Assembly (NCBI GenBank): GCA_964618215.1
Contig: CAZTZE010000014.1
Coordinates: forward strand, 12,110-76,109
Direction: 5' to 3'
Source of the DNA: CG2-30-58-95 sp964618215
GTDB taxonomy: Bacteria; Chloroflexota; Anaerolineae; Anaerolineales; Villigracilaceae
Length of the DNA: 64,000 nucleotides
Shown: positions 23,873-32,974 of the stretch, piece after piece
How positions within the stretch are numbered: position 1 is the first letter of the stretch
How the letters are laid out: every line of letters starts with the position of its first letter
Notes under the pieces: generated by a model
The model's input: only the letters and a program-made list of their open reading frames with translations
Told to the model about the DNA's origin: nothing
Database searches by the model: none
Made by a program: the position numbers and the translations under genes

Positions 23873-23953
23873 CGTAATTCGTGATTCGCTATCTGTAAAT
23901 CGTGCTCGCGGGATGTTTGGCTTGAGCAATTCACGAATTACCAATTACGAATA
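23873..23953. repeat. CGTAATTCGTGATTCG inverted element between archease and rtcB
   Basis: TAATTCGTGATTCGC on the left pairs with CAATTCACGAATTACCAATTACGAAT on the right. It fills most of the 108-bp spacer of an otherwise compact two-gene operon. Confidence 0.6.
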
Positions 23954-23958
23954 CCGTT

Positions 23959-24357
23959 TCATACATCAAACACAATCTCTACCTCATATCCTCGTCCGGT
24001 TTGCCGGATTTGCAGATTGTGGTACGTCACGGCTTTGATGGCTTTATCTATCGAAATAATCGGCGCGCCTTCCATCTCGACCTTCAACACTTGACTTTTG
24101 ACCTTTGCTTCAAATCTATCGAATGCCAGGCGTTCCTGTTCGGCAGCGTAGACCAGTTCCGAGAGAAAAGTGACGAGCAGACTCTCTGGATCCGGCGCGG
24201 CAATCTCGAAGGTCCGCCGCGCACGCGGACCTTCGGCCAGCCGCACACCCGCCAGGGCGTTCATGCCGATCGCAGACTCGGTGAACAGCCCGGCCATGTC
24301 CGCGGCCCAGACGCGCAGGCACCAGTCGGCGGTGTGGGGGAGTTCTTCGTATGGCAT
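23959..24357 (-). CDS. Archease, RtcB activator
   Basis: Encodes 132 residues. Archease speeds RtcB guanylation and turnover. MPYEELPHTADWCLRVWAAD at the N-terminus holds the HTAD metal-site motif; LVTFLSELVYAAEQE and ISIDKAIKAVTYHNL match the family and its end VEIVFDV carries the conserved acidic C-terminus. The start ATG has TACAAT six bases upstream, with no Shine-Dalgarno, so a leaderless message is possible. A truncated second archease lies at 32752-32955. Confidence 0.93.
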   Translation of the reverse strand: MPYEELPHTADWCLRVWAADMAGLFTESAIGMNALAGVRLAEGPRARRTFEIAAPDPESLLVTFLSELVYAAEQERLAFDRFEAKVKSQVLKVEMEGAPIISIDKAIKAVTYHNLQIRQTGRGYEVEIVFDV

Positions 24358-24379
24358 GACTCAATTGTAACCATTTTTC

Positions 24380-24408
24380 TTGCATTTTGTACTGCGTCAT
24401 TGTATACT
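24380..24408 (+). promoter_or_regulatory. Sigma-70-type promoter for the PDZ-protein gene
   Basis: TTGCAT (24380-24385) and TATACT (24403-24408) are separated by 17 bp. It points at the secreted/membrane gene run beginning at 24484 and back-to-back with archease. Confidence 0.7.
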
Positions 24409-24483
24409 TTATGAGTTGATAAGAGATTCAAAGCAGGCTTAGGCTTTATTCCGATTGTTCTTGGTCGTCGTGTGGAGAAAACA

Positions 24484-26922
24484 ATGAAACCATCCCGTTT
24501 TGTTAATCTACTGGTTGTATTTTTGTTCGTTGCCGTATCCTTTGGGATTTCTGGTGCTGTCTCAGCCGCCCGTCCTTCACAGCAAATAACGGGGTATATC
24601 ACTGGCAATGGACCATACACTGAAGGCTACGGTGAGTGTGGTAAATTCAGTATTACGTTCAACCCAGCTGGCGGGCCGGTGACCGGGTCCTTACAAATGA
24701 CCTGTCCTATCCTCAATTTAGATACAGGTGCAAAAGTTGGTGAGCAGACAATGCAGGTAACATTGACCGGGACTTTCGAGGGCGGAGATGGGGGTGTTGT
24801 GCGTGGTGTTGTGGCAACTGGACAGGTGTCGTGGACATTTTCTATTACATGTGATAATTGCATCAACGGAACCAAAAGCATGGTGGGCGTTGTCTGGGGA
24901 GGGAACCTGTATGCCAATGGTACCGGCAATGGATGGTTTAATTCACACGATTTCTTGTGGAATGTCACCTACTCCGCGCAGGACTTCCAGGCTGGGCTGG
25001 CGGCGCCAATACCCACCCTGGCCTCCGCAGACGATCTTAAACCGCACCCGGCCGTTGATGAAAACTTGTTGGACGTGATCAACGGGCCTTCCTCGGAGGT
25101 CGTCAAGGCCTGGCCGGATTTGGATGCCTCCATTACGGAGATCCTCGATCAGGACGATGCCATCATTGCACGCGATGATCAGGGCAACTACTACGTCATT
25201 GATAACCAGGGTATGAAAAGGCCGCTGTCTGCGGACATGCAATCCAATCTTCAGATGAACAACGAGTTTGGACTCCTGCAGAACGCCAATCTGCTGTGGG
25301 CCAGTCCGGCGGTTCAGGCGTTTGTGGCTGCCAACGGCGAAGGTGCGCTGGATGCGGTCACGGGTAGCGGCGAATACCAGTATTACACCATTCCCATATG
25401 GCTTCAGCAGCGGCATTATATGAAGGTCAGCACTCGCTGCGGCGACGGCTCTTGTTCGGCTTATACTACTATTTCGGTGCTGAATTCATCCATGTGGTTC
25501 CCACAGCAGGCTTTCGCCTCCTCAGAGCACAGCAGCATTCGCGGCACGATCAATGGCGGCGGCGACTTTATCTACGACCCATTCCCTGCGAGCGGAGTGG
25601 AGCTTGCCTCACTGTCTTACGTGCCCCGAAGCGGATTGCAGAATACCGGAAATCGACCCTACCTGGGTGTGCAGGTATTGGATACCACCGACCGGGCCTA
25701 TATTCAGATGGTCCAGCGAGGCTCGCCTGCCGATGAGGCTGGGTTGGCCGTTGACGACCAGATCGTCAGCGTATCGGGCGTGTACCTCGATGATTCTCAA
25801 AATACGCTGGCGGCGTTGATCGGCCAGCATTTGGGCGGGGATCAGGTGGAATTAGGGGTGATACGTCTCGGGGAAACCGGCGTTACTCCGATCACCGTCA
25901 CATTGGCAACCATGCTCTCGCCGGTCATCGTCACGCCCTCGGCTGAAATCACCGTGACCGACAATACCGAATTTGCGATCGACATCGGATTCAACGGCGC
26001 GACCGCTCTGCTCGTGCTGGCCGATACGGCCCACGTGCGCGAACCCGTCACCGGGTCCGAGGTGGATGTGCCGGCCGGAATGGCCGTCATCGTCCTGACG
26101 GGCTATGCGATTGGAGATCCAATTCCGTTCGGCGCTGGCGACATCAATGCTTGGTGGCAGTCCCCGGAACCAGCGGCGACCGTCCAGCCCCAGCCGGCTG
26201 CCGGACCTGACACTCCTTCACCCACCACCCTGTTTCTGATAGGGTTGGGCACTGTATGTCTTTGCCTGAGCTTGAGCGTTGTTGTGATCGTGATTGTCAT
26301 TGTCACCTGGAAAAAGCGGAGGCCGGTTAATCCACCAGATGAGAGGGTGGAAAGTCACGCTGTTGCAATGAGGAATAAATCAGGTTTTTGGGGGACTTTC
26401 GCAATTTTATGCGCAGTCCTTGCTTGTTGTATTCTTGCCGGCGGCGGTGGTTTGTATCTTTATAACACTAACCAATCTCTTGTAAGCGGTACCGCCACAG
26501 CATACGCTCTTTATGGACCAGCCACGGCGACTGCAGCATCTCAGATGCTTACTCAGGCGCCAGGTAATCCGGCCATGCTGGCGCCTGATTGTGCGAAGAT
26601 CGTGGCCTCCATTAAGGGACTGGAGCCCGGTGACCTAACGGCATATACGTCATCGCTGGCCGGGAAATGGGTTATCAACTGGCGGACGAGGATTGTGTTT
26701 ATCCAGTCTTTTCCATCCGCCCCGGTTACAGGAGCTTATATTGTAATAAACGCCATGACCGACGATGGCTGTGGTATGGGCATTGAATCTCCCGAAGCAA
26801 CTAAAGGGGACTTTCAGGTGAATCAATACATCCATGTCTCTGGCCAAATCAGGAAAATAAATATGGTTAGCGGAATTCCAACTCTTGAAATCAGTCTAAC
26901 TACCAGCCGCGTCAACCCGTAA
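24484..26922 (+). CDS. Secreted PDZ-domain protein with two membrane spans
   Basis: Encodes 812 residues. A signal peptide ends near ISGAVSA. An extracytoplasmic region (30-385) of unknown fold follows, then a PDZ domain at about 389-475 (YLGVQVLD, SPADEAGLAVDDQIVSVSG, DQVELGVIR). No Ser-protease triad is seen before it, so it is not a DegP/HtrA. Two membrane spans lie at about 580-609 and 635-660, with a Lys/Arg cytosolic loop between, and a further soluble C-terminal domain. ATG 24484 was chosen over GTG 24472 because GGAG precedes it by seven bases. It heads a run of same-strand membrane genes. Function unknown. Confidence 0.75.
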   Translation: MKPSRFVNLLVVFLFVAVSFGISGAVSAARPSQQITGYITGNGPYTEGYGECGKFSITFNPAGGPVTGSLQMTCPILNLDTGAKVGEQTMQVTLTGTFEGGDGGVVRGVVATGQVSWTFSITCDNCINGTKSMVGVVWGGNLYANGTGNGWFNSHDFLWNVTYSAQDFQAGLAAPIPTLASADDLKPHPAVDENLLDVINGPSSEVVKAWPDLDASITEILDQDDAIIARDDQGNYYVIDNQGMKRPLSADMQSNLQMNNEFGLLQNANLLWASPAVQAFVAANGEGALDAVTGSGEYQYYTIPIWLQQRHYMKVSTRCGDGSCSAYTTISVLNSSMWFPQQAFASSEHSSIRGTINGGGDFIYDPFPASGVELASLSYVPRSGLQNTGNRPYLGVQVLDTTDRAYIQMVQRGSPADEAGLAVDDQIVSVSGVYLDDSQNTLAALIGQHLGGDQVELGVIRLGETGVTPITVTLATMLSPVIVTPSAEITVTDNTEFAIDIGFNGATALLVLADTAHVREPVTGSEVDVPAGMAVIVLTGYAIGDPIPFGAGDINAWWQSPEPAATVQPQPAAGPDTPSPTTLFLIGLGTVCLCLSLSVVVIVIVIVTWKKRRPVNPPDERVESHAVAMRNKSGFWGTFAILCAVLACCILAGGGGLYLYNTNQSLVSGTATAYALYGPATATAASQMLTQAPGNPAMLAPDCAKIVASIKGLEPGDLTAYTSSLAGKWVINWRTRIVFIQSFPSAPVTGAYIVINAMTDDGCGMGIESPEATKGDFQVNQYIHVSGQIRKINMVSGIPTLEISLTTSRVNP

Positions 26923-27076
26923 ACAGGTTACTTTTGTTGGAAGAGATTTGAATTCAGTGTTTGTTGACTTGCCCTTTATATTGTTGTACACTGTTATAAC
27001 AACAAGGAGCAAAGACTATGCTTATCCCGGGTGGGCGTGGCGGTCGAGGCAAAGTTTTGGAGCGGGGGATGTCAGA

Positions 27077-27466
27077 ATGAATTGTCCAAATTGCAGTAAA
27101 CCCAATCCGTCGCAGGCGCAGACCTGTGGCAATTGTGGGCTTTCTCTGCGTGCCCCCGTTTCCCCTTCCATTTTACCCTCCGCTCCCCCAGAGGTGCTTT
27201 CTGCCGCACATTCGCCAAGAACGCCTGTCCCAACTTCGCAAAAACCCGGTTGCCTGGGCTCACTCTTGAAGCGCGTTCTGGCTATGCTGGCGGCGACCAT
27301 CGTTGGCTGGTTGTGCGGACTCGTCAACGCCATGTTTCTGCCGGCTTTTGTTCAGACCCAGGATACTGCCTGGCTGGTTACGCTTACTTTGTCAGGCGCA
27401 CAGATGTGCCTGAGTTTTGTGATTGCGCTTGCGCTCGGCTTGTCTTTTAGACGGAAGACTGCCTGA
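27077..27466 (+). CDS. Zinc-ribbon protein with two membrane spans
   Basis: Encodes 129 residues. An N-terminal zinc ribbon (CPNCSK, then CGNCGLSL) is followed by a Pro/Ser-rich linker and two hydrophobic segments (VLAMLAATIVGWLCGLVNAM; LVTLTLSGAQMCLSFVIALA). The cytosolic ribbon and C-terminal hairpin are common in Chloroflexi orphan membrane proteins. ATG 27077 places the CxxC at residue 3 as usual for such ribbons; the longer frame reads AT-rich spacer. No function assigned. Confidence 0.7.
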   Translation: MNCPNCSKPNPSQAQTCGNCGLSLRAPVSPSILPSAPPEVLSAAHSPRTPVPTSQKPGCLGSLLKRVLAMLAATIVGWLCGLVNAMFLPAFVQTQDTAWLVTLTLSGAQMCLSFVIALALGLSFRRKTA

Positions 27467-27496
27467 CGAAATAAGAAGTTGTAAAAAGAGGCTTCC

Positions 27497-29365
27497 ATGT
27501 TAGTAAAATTTTTCCCAGGAAAGTTAGCCTGCTTTGCAGCCCTGATGCTACTCGTATTTCTATTGGCAATGCCTTCGTTCGGAAAAGTCAATGTTGTAGC
27601 GCAGGCGGGCGATACCAGCGATGAGGAATTGGCTAGAACACTCGTCTTGGAAACCGCCAGGGGAATGGGGTTGTTTGATCCAGAGAATCCCGAGATAAAT
27701 ACCTTGATTGGCGAGTACGGTTGTAGCACTGGAAATGCAATATATGATGTGGGTGGTGGTGGGATATTCACCCGCGCTTTTGCAATTGTTTTTCCAACGG
27801 CTGCGGATGCTGAAGCATATGCCACTCGGTTGTTAGCAGGAGAGGTTACTTGTGGGCATGGTGATGAACAGAAGTCACCATGGTGGAGAACGAATTCGGT
27901 GCCAATCACATTCCATGGTATACAGGCAGTACAGTCCAATGATATTGATGATGGAGTAGAAGGTTATCGGAGAGATTTCCTGGGTTGGCCGATGAAGAAT
28001 TTTTTTATTGGGTGCTGGGAAATGGGGATTAATGGTAATCGGCAGACGGGCTGTGCCGAGTATATGTATAATGTTGCTTTGCAACATGGTCTTGGGGAGA
28101 ATGTTTTACCTGACCCCAACCCTATCGAGCCTGATCCGTATATTGACCCTAACCCGAATCCAGACCCAGCGCCCAGCCCGATTGACCCGCAAGTGATAAG
28201 TATATTGCAGTCCATCCTGAGTACGCCGGCTCTGCCTATCACCGGCGCAATAGCAGGCGGACTGGTGGCCTGGGTCATTTCAATGTTGGGCGGCAGCCGA
28301 ACAGTTTTGCCCACACCTCCCCGTCCACCGACGGGAGGTGTTCGTCCCGGACAGGTGGGACCAGATGGCAAGATCTGGTCACCGGGCCAGGGCTGGGTAT
28401 CAAAGTCCACTTACGATTATCAGCAGAAATGGCTGCAAAAAGGATGGCGGCTCAACCCGCAGACTAATAAGTTGGAGGTCCAACCTGGAGCGGTTAATGA
28501 TTCTGGTCAGGTCTGGTACAAACTGCCCCACGAGATGGATGAAGGCGACAGTCATTATTGGGTGGATAAGGCTAAGGTCCAGGAATGTGAGCGCAATCTG
28601 GCTGATGGAATGGTCTGGGACCGTAACCTGGGCTGGCAGGCGACCGAAGATTTGAATCGTTTTGAAAGCGAACGGGAGGGGATCCGCCAGCGGGGGCGGG
28701 AATTTTCTGCAGAGAAGAACGCCCAGATCCAGCGCGAACTTAAAGAGGCGCAAGCCCAGCGTGATCGAGCCTTTCAAGAGAAGATGCGGAAGATAGATGC
28801 CCAGCGCGCTGGCGAAATCAAAGCGAATATGGAGATGTACCAAAAGCGAGCCCAACAGTATATGGATTGGGACAAACAGTTGGAGAACGCTGCTTATATC
28901 GCTCAAACGGTTGAAACAGTTGCCGATGTTGGTGTTGCTGTCTGCGCCCGCCTGACCGGCCCGGCAGGCAAGGCTATCGCTGCGGCTTATGAGACAGCAA
29001 AGGAAGCCGCCACAACAGCAGATGATGTTATCGCTTCGGACGATGTGGTTGGCAAGGCGGAGGAATTGGGAGACGATAAAATCAAGGACGAATACAAAGA
29101 AAAAATCAAAGAGAAAATAGAAGAGAAGGTCACGCCGTACATTCCGAAATTTGTGAATCGCATTGCGAATCAGATCAAGCGCCCGATCAAAAAATTCATT
29201 CTTAGAAAAACAGGAAAAACCGGCCTAATCATATATCAGGAAGCTGAGAAAAAATTCCTGGATTACGCAAAAGAGAAGGGCGAGGAATTTGTGGAAGGAC
29301 AAATTGAAACTGCTGTCGAAGAAATTAAAAACAATATAGATCCAAATCTACTCACAGGCATTTGA
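27497..29365 (+). CDS. Membrane protein with Asn/Pro/Asp linker and coiled coil
   Basis: Encodes 622 residues. Signal or first membrane segment at about 10-32 (FAALMLLVFLLAMP), then an extracytoplasmic domain to about 215, a PNP/DPN repeat linker (DPNPIEPDPYIDPNPNPDP), a second span at about 244-266, and a cytosolic part. That part holds GKIWSPGQGWVSKSTYDYQQ-type sequence, a strong Glu/Arg/Gln coiled coil at about 385-465, and a Lys/Glu-rich C-terminus. I do not recognise the family. It lies 30 bp after the zinc-ribbon gene and may be co-expressed with it. Confidence 0.65.
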   Translation: MLVKFFPGKLACFAALMLLVFLLAMPSFGKVNVVAQAGDTSDEELARTLVLETARGMGLFDPENPEINTLIGEYGCSTGNAIYDVGGGGIFTRAFAIVFPTAADAEAYATRLLAGEVTCGHGDEQKSPWWRTNSVPITFHGIQAVQSNDIDDGVEGYRRDFLGWPMKNFFIGCWEMGINGNRQTGCAEYMYNVALQHGLGENVLPDPNPIEPDPYIDPNPNPDPAPSPIDPQVISILQSILSTPALPITGAIAGGLVAWVISMLGGSRTVLPTPPRPPTGGVRPGQVGPDGKIWSPGQGWVSKSTYDYQQKWLQKGWRLNPQTNKLEVQPGAVNDSGQVWYKLPHEMDEGDSHYWVDKAKVQECERNLADGMVWDRNLGWQATEDLNRFESEREGIRQRGREFSAEKNAQIQRELKEAQAQRDRAFQEKMRKIDAQRAGEIKANMEMYQKRAQQYMDWDKQLENAAYIAQTVETVADVGVAVCARLTGPAGKAIAAAYETAKEAATTADDVIASDDVVGKAEELGDDKIKDEYKEKIKEKIEEKVTPYIPKFVNRIANQIKRPIKKFILRKTGKTGLIIYQEAEKKFLDYAKEKGEEFVEGQIETAVEEIKNNIDPNLLTGI

Positions 29366-29395
29366 CATTAACACAGGCAACTCAGGAACAGGTCT

Positions 29396-30379
29396 ATGGA
29401 CACTTGGCTTTCCTTCTCCCAATTGATCGCCCTCAGCCAGCAATGCGGTATCCCGCGCGGGGCGCTGACCCCGCTGATATTCAGCCGGAGGGATGAATCC
29501 CCGGCCCCGCTCCCGCCCTTCTGGGTGAACACTAAAGGCGGCTTTACTTCACAGGCTTTGCCGTTCCTGCAAGTCCTGGCAGACCCTCATGCGGTGAATG
29601 GGATTGCGTTTATCCTGCCTGATTTCATTGTCGAGGGCAGTCTGTGCTATCCTGATCCAGCCAGCGGTCATCCGCAAATCTCTTTATTGAACAGCGGAGA
29701 GGGGCTGCACTTGCAGTCTCCCATTCTGCGCCAATCCTTGTTATCAGTACTAGAGGGTCAACTTTTGCAGGAAGCTGCGGATTTCCAACCTGTAGGATTA
29801 TCGTTGCCTATATTGGACGCCTGGCTGCTCTGGGCAATGGTGGATTTGGGCCGGGAGCGTGAGAAGCCTCCCATTGTTTCACTCGACGACCTTGCCCAAG
29901 CACTCAACCGCTCTTACAACCTGCTTCAAAACCTGGCTGCCTGGTATTGCCGGGCTTTGGAACTGGAACAACCGTCGAGGTATGAGCTGAAAGCGTCCAT
30001 CCAGCGGCTGGCAGGGCAGGGCTTGGTTGTGACTAGCGAGGCCGGTGGAGTACATGCTGCGGGTGTGACCCGGCGCCTGATCCATGAGTTCAGCGACCTG
30101 AATGCCTTTCTCATGCTCAAAACCAGCGTTCTGCTGGATGAGGATGAAGGCGGCCTTGGCAGTATGCGTAACTGGATTTTCCAAGGCGCCTCCGGTATGG
30201 GGCTGCTCTTTTTTGTCAACGGGGAAACGGCTGAAATGGTCAGTCTTTCTCCTGCCAACATTCTCAATTTGGTAAAACGCTTATTGCAAGACCCATTCCG
30301 CTTCTTTTCCAAGAAAGGGAATATCCCAGCCAGGAAACCTACTCGTGTTCGCATGCCACCCCCACCGGAAAAACTATAA
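29396..30379 (+). CDS. Uncharacterised 327-residue cytosolic protein
   Basis: No signal peptide or clear membrane segment. Mixed alpha/beta sequence; a helical middle part (SLDDLAQALNRSYNLLQNLAAW) followed by ASIQRLAGQGLVVTSEAGGVHA resembles a winged-helix arrangement at about 160-225. The C-terminus is basic and Pro-rich. It lies 30 bp downstream of the coiled-coil membrane gene and eight bases short of overlapping nothing else, so it is probably in the same transcript. Function unknown. Confidence 0.6.
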   Translation: MDTWLSFSQLIALSQQCGIPRGALTPLIFSRRDESPAPLPPFWVNTKGGFTSQALPFLQVLADPHAVNGIAFILPDFIVEGSLCYPDPASGHPQISLLNSGEGLHLQSPILRQSLLSVLEGQLLQEAADFQPVGLSLPILDAWLLWAMVDLGREREKPPIVSLDDLAQALNRSYNLLQNLAAWYCRALELEQPSRYELKASIQRLAGQGLVVTSEAGGVHAAGVTRRLIHEFSDLNAFLMLKTSVLLDEDEGGLGSMRNWIFQGASGMGLLFFVNGETAEMVSLSPANILNLVKRLLQDPFRFFSKKGNIPARKPTRVRMPPPPEKL

Positions 30380-30449
30380 GAGTTAAATGGACTTTGAAGA
30401 GGCTTATCAACACTTTCCTTCCATCAGCGCCGGCTCCAGAAAGGCTGCA

Positions 30450-30899
30450 ATGAAAAATATACTTTTCTATATTCTTCTATTGACTGCGTTGGCTTGCAAT
30501 CTGATCGTGCCTCCAATGACTTCAGTCCCAGCAACGTCCATCCCTGATGCGCCTTTCTGCCAGCCAAGCCAATCCATTAACGAAGACGCTAACGGGCAAA
30601 CCATCCGTTTAAACAAGGGAGATTTCCTGCGCGTTGAACTGGATCAAAATGCGTCCACCGGCTATGAATGGCTGGTAGACAGGATCGAACCTGAGAAGTT
30701 GACCGATATGGGAACAGACTACAGCTATGGCGCGAACCTCCCACCGGGCAGCGGCGGCATCCAGCAATTGTGCTTCCGGGCGGTGGAGGCCGGTACGACC
30801 AACCTGCGGCTTATCTACCGCCAGCCATGGGATGTGAAGGTCACACCCGATGCGTATGGACCTCCTGATTTTGAAATTACGATTGAGATCAACGAGTAA
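30450..30899 (+). CDS. Chagasin-like cysteine-protease-inhibitor lipoprotein
   Basis: Encodes 149 residues. Signal segment with lipobox TALAC at about 11-15, so a lipid-anchored surface protein. The mature part carries the three chagasin (I42) loops: NASTGYEW (canonical NPTTGYxW), GSGGIQQLCF (canonical GxGG), and RQPWD (canonical RPW). Chagasin-type proteins block papain-like proteases with these loops. ATG 30450 was picked as the start because it precedes the signal segment; the longer frame adds 21 residues of non-signal sequence. The target may be an own or foreign protease; none is encoded next to it. Confidence 0.8.
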   Translation: MKNILFYILLLTALACNLIVPPMTSVPATSIPDAPFCQPSQSINEDANGQTIRLNKGDFLRVELDQNASTGYEWLVDRIEPEKLTDMGTDYSYGANLPPGSGGIQQLCFRAVEAGTTNLRLIYRQPWDVKVTPDAYGPPDFEITIEINE

Positions 30900-30915
30900 T
30901 CTAAAAGGTACCCTC

Positions 30916-31998
30916 ATGGATTTCAAACAAACCCAACAAGCTTATGTCCGTCTGAAAGATCAACTCGAACAGGGTCGCATCACTGCTGAAGAATTCGAAG
31001 CCCGCGTTAACGAAATGGTTGTGACCGACTCTGCGGGTGTGCTTTGGCAAATGGGTGTCAAGACCGGCAAATGGTATCGCTTCGATGGTCAAGGATGGGT
31101 GAAAGATGTTCCTCGGGAATTTAAGCGATCTTCCACAGCCGCTCCCGCGAAACCCGCATTTGTCCCCAGCCCTGTGTCGCCGCCCCCTCCATTTGTTTCA
31201 CAAAGTGAGCCGGTCTATCCAAGCCCGAAGCAACCGAAGAGAAACTTTTGGGTAAGTGGATTCCTGATTGCTGGAGTTCTGGGACTATGCTGTCTGGTCA
31301 TAGCGGTTGGAGGCTGGCTGGTCTGGCGCAATAATCCAATGCCTGTGCCTTCAACTCTACCGGTCATCCCTCCGTTAGTTCCTCCATCACTGGTTTCGCC
31401 CGAACCCGGCTTCACGGCTGGGCCCGGGTTTCCCCCTGACTTGGTTCAATTTCAAGATGACTTCTCAAATCCAGGCAGCGGTTGGGATACCTATCAGGAT
31501 TCTGATGGTTCAGCCGACTATTCCAACGGCAGTTTCCGCATTAATGTGACAAGCGCATCCTACCTGCTGTGGACGAACCCAAACCAGTCATTGCAGAACG
31601 ATATCAGCATCCATGTGGACGCCACAAAAGCTGGCGGCCCGGATGACAATGCCTTTGGTGTTATCTGCCGTTATCAGGACAGCGACAATTTTTATTATTT
31701 ATTCATCACCAGTGATGGATACGCCGGTATTTCCATGTTCAAGAATAACGAAGGGATACTGCTGACAGGCGATGCGCTGATTCCCAGCGATGCCATCAAC
31801 CAGGGCGCGGCGACCAATAGCATCCGCGCCGACTGTGCAGGCAGTGCACTGACACTGTATGCCAACAACCAGCAAATTGCCAGCGTCACCGATTCGAGTT
31901 TTAGCGGTGGCGATGTTGGCCTGATTGCAGGGACGTACGAGACGCCCGGTGTGGATATCCTGTTCGATAACTTTATTGTCTTCAAGGCAGGGTATTAA
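30916..31998 (+). CDS. Membrane-anchored protein with laminin-G/DUF1080-like domain
   Basis: Encodes 360 residues. Residues 1-65 form a short domain (QLEQGRITAEEFEARVNEM, then GVKTGKWYRFDGQGWV) that I have seen associated with Chloroflexi membrane proteins. A Pro-rich stretch leads to one membrane span at about 110-137, another Pro-rich linker, and an extracytoplasmic beta-sandwich at about 175-360 (DDFSNPGSGWDTYQD; VICRYQDSDNFYYLFIT; DVGLIAGTYETPGVDILFDNF), typical of concanavalin-like sugar-binding domains. Start ATG 30916 follows AAAGG. Likely recognises glycans or surface polymer; inferred from fold. Confidence 0.75.
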   Translation: MDFKQTQQAYVRLKDQLEQGRITAEEFEARVNEMVVTDSAGVLWQMGVKTGKWYRFDGQGWVKDVPREFKRSSTAAPAKPAFVPSPVSPPPPFVSQSEPVYPSPKQPKRNFWVSGFLIAGVLGLCCLVIAVGGWLVWRNNPMPVPSTLPVIPPLVPPSLVSPEPGFTAGPGFPPDLVQFQDDFSNPGSGWDTYQDSDGSADYSNGSFRINVTSASYLLWTNPNQSLQNDISIHVDATKAGGPDDNAFGVICRYQDSDNFYYLFITSDGYAGISMFKNNEGILLTGDALIPSDAINQGAATNSIRADCAGSALTLYANNQQIASVTDSSFSGGDVGLIAGTYETPGVDILFDNFIVFKAGY

Positions 31999-32034
31999 AA
32001 ATAGAGTATCTGTTTGCAAAACTAAGGAGGAACC

Positions 32035-32436
32035 ATGTTTGCTTCTATTCCGTTCGATGTGCCCGGGCCGGGGGTGCTGATCGTGGCGGCGGTGTTCAGT
32101 CTCGGCGCTTTGATCGTCCTGACTTTGTTCATTACGATTGTCGAGTCTGTGGTGATGCTTTTACTTAAGTGGGGCATGTTTCGCCGCATCCTGTGGGCTT
32201 CTTTGCTGATGAACGTGACTTCCACGATCTTCGGAGGTGTGCTGATCGCACTGGGACTGTTCAGCGATTCATACATTTGGCTGGCGGTTGCCTTCGTGCT
32301 GTCCGTGCTAATCGAGGGCGGCGTATTGATGTTGATGAAGCGCGGCGCGGCGCGTCAAAACTGGATTGCTAGTCTGGTTGCCAACCTCGTGAGTTATCTG
32401 CTCATCATTCTGCCTTTTGTCTGGCTGACTGCTTGA
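32035..32436 (+). CDS. Small four-span membrane protein
   Basis: Encodes 133 residues, almost wholly hydrophobic: GVLIVAAVFSLGALIVLTLFI, ILWASLLMNVTSTIFGGVLIA, WLAVAFVLSVLIEGGVLML, and a C-terminal LVANLVSYLLIILPFVWL. Ribosome site AGGAGG directly precedes ATG. No conserved motif recognised. It ends the one-direction run that begins at 24484. Confidence 0.65.
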   Translation: MFASIPFDVPGPGVLIVAAVFSLGALIVLTLFITIVESVVMLLLKWGMFRRILWASLLMNVTSTIFGGVLIALGLFSDSYIWLAVAFVLSVLIEGGVLMLMKRGAARQNWIASLVANLVSYLLIILPFVWLTA

Positions 32437-32633
32437 TGAAACAACTAAGCCTGCCTGCGCTGACCGGCCTTGCTCACGGCGTCTCGGATGCTGTGGCGGG
32501 AAAGAACGCAGCCAAAATCATGGGCATCCCGCAGCAAACGGGGACGTTTTCTTTCACGCTGGATGTGTGGTGTTTTGGAACTAACCTTCCCGGTCAGACC
32601 GGGAACAAGGCATACACAATCGTCGTGGAATGA
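32436..32633 (+). CDS. Short orphan frame, possibly a gene remnant
   Basis: Encodes 65 residues. The start ATG shares one base with the upstream stop (TGATG). The opening LPALTGLAHGVSDAVAG resembles the first span of a larger transporter, but the rest is not membrane-like. It may be a remnant of a longer gene. No function proposed. Confidence 0.3.
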   Translation: MKQLSLPALTGLAHGVSDAVAGKNAAKIMGIPQQTGTFSFTLDVWCFGTNLPGQTGNKAYTIVVE

Positions 32634-32713
32634 TTGGTTATCAGGGAATGAAAAAGCGGCCTGTTAGTCCGAGGTAGCCGTCCCACTGATTCTGCACGTC
32701 GGCATATCGGAGA

Positions 32714-32747
32714 ACTGGCCTCCACATTAAAAAAAATGGAGGCCAGT
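32714..32747. terminator. Two-way terminator hairpin
   Basis: An 11-bp perfect stem (ACTGGCCTCCA / TGGAGGCCAGT) with an A8-containing loop, just after the minus-strand archease remnant stop and 80 bp after the plus-strand orphan frame. The T run needed for minus-strand termination is partly in the loop. Confidence 0.6.
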
Positions 32748-32751
32748 ATAT

Positions 32752-32955
32752 TTACACAGAGAGAAAGGCAACCAGCAAACCTTCTGCGTCCGCTGACTGG
32801 GCTGCGAAGCTCCGTTTCACTTGCGGACCTTCAGCCTGTTTCGCGCCCGATAGCGCGTTCATACCCCGCGCCGCTTCCGCGAACAGCCCATCCAGGTCAT
32901 CGGCCCAAACGTGCAAGGCCCAATCAGCCGTGTGCGCTATTTCTTCGAATCCCAT
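32752..32955 (-). pseudogene. Truncated second archease
   Basis: Encodes 67 residues that match the first half of archease: MGFEEIAHTADWALHVWADD and NALSGAKQAEGPQVKR, then LLVAFLSV and a stop. The intact copy at 23959 continues from the same point as FLSELVYAAEQE. The lost half includes the conserved C-terminal residues needed for activity. It lies just after the thioesterase gene and ends at a hairpin. No rtcB copy is near. Confidence 0.85.
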
Positions 32956-32974
32956 CTCGCCCTCTGCTCACCTG

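Noticed and set aside
24484..26922. DegP/HtrA-type protease
   Set aside because: A PDZ domain is present, but no trypsin-like domain with His, Asp and GNSGG motif precedes it.
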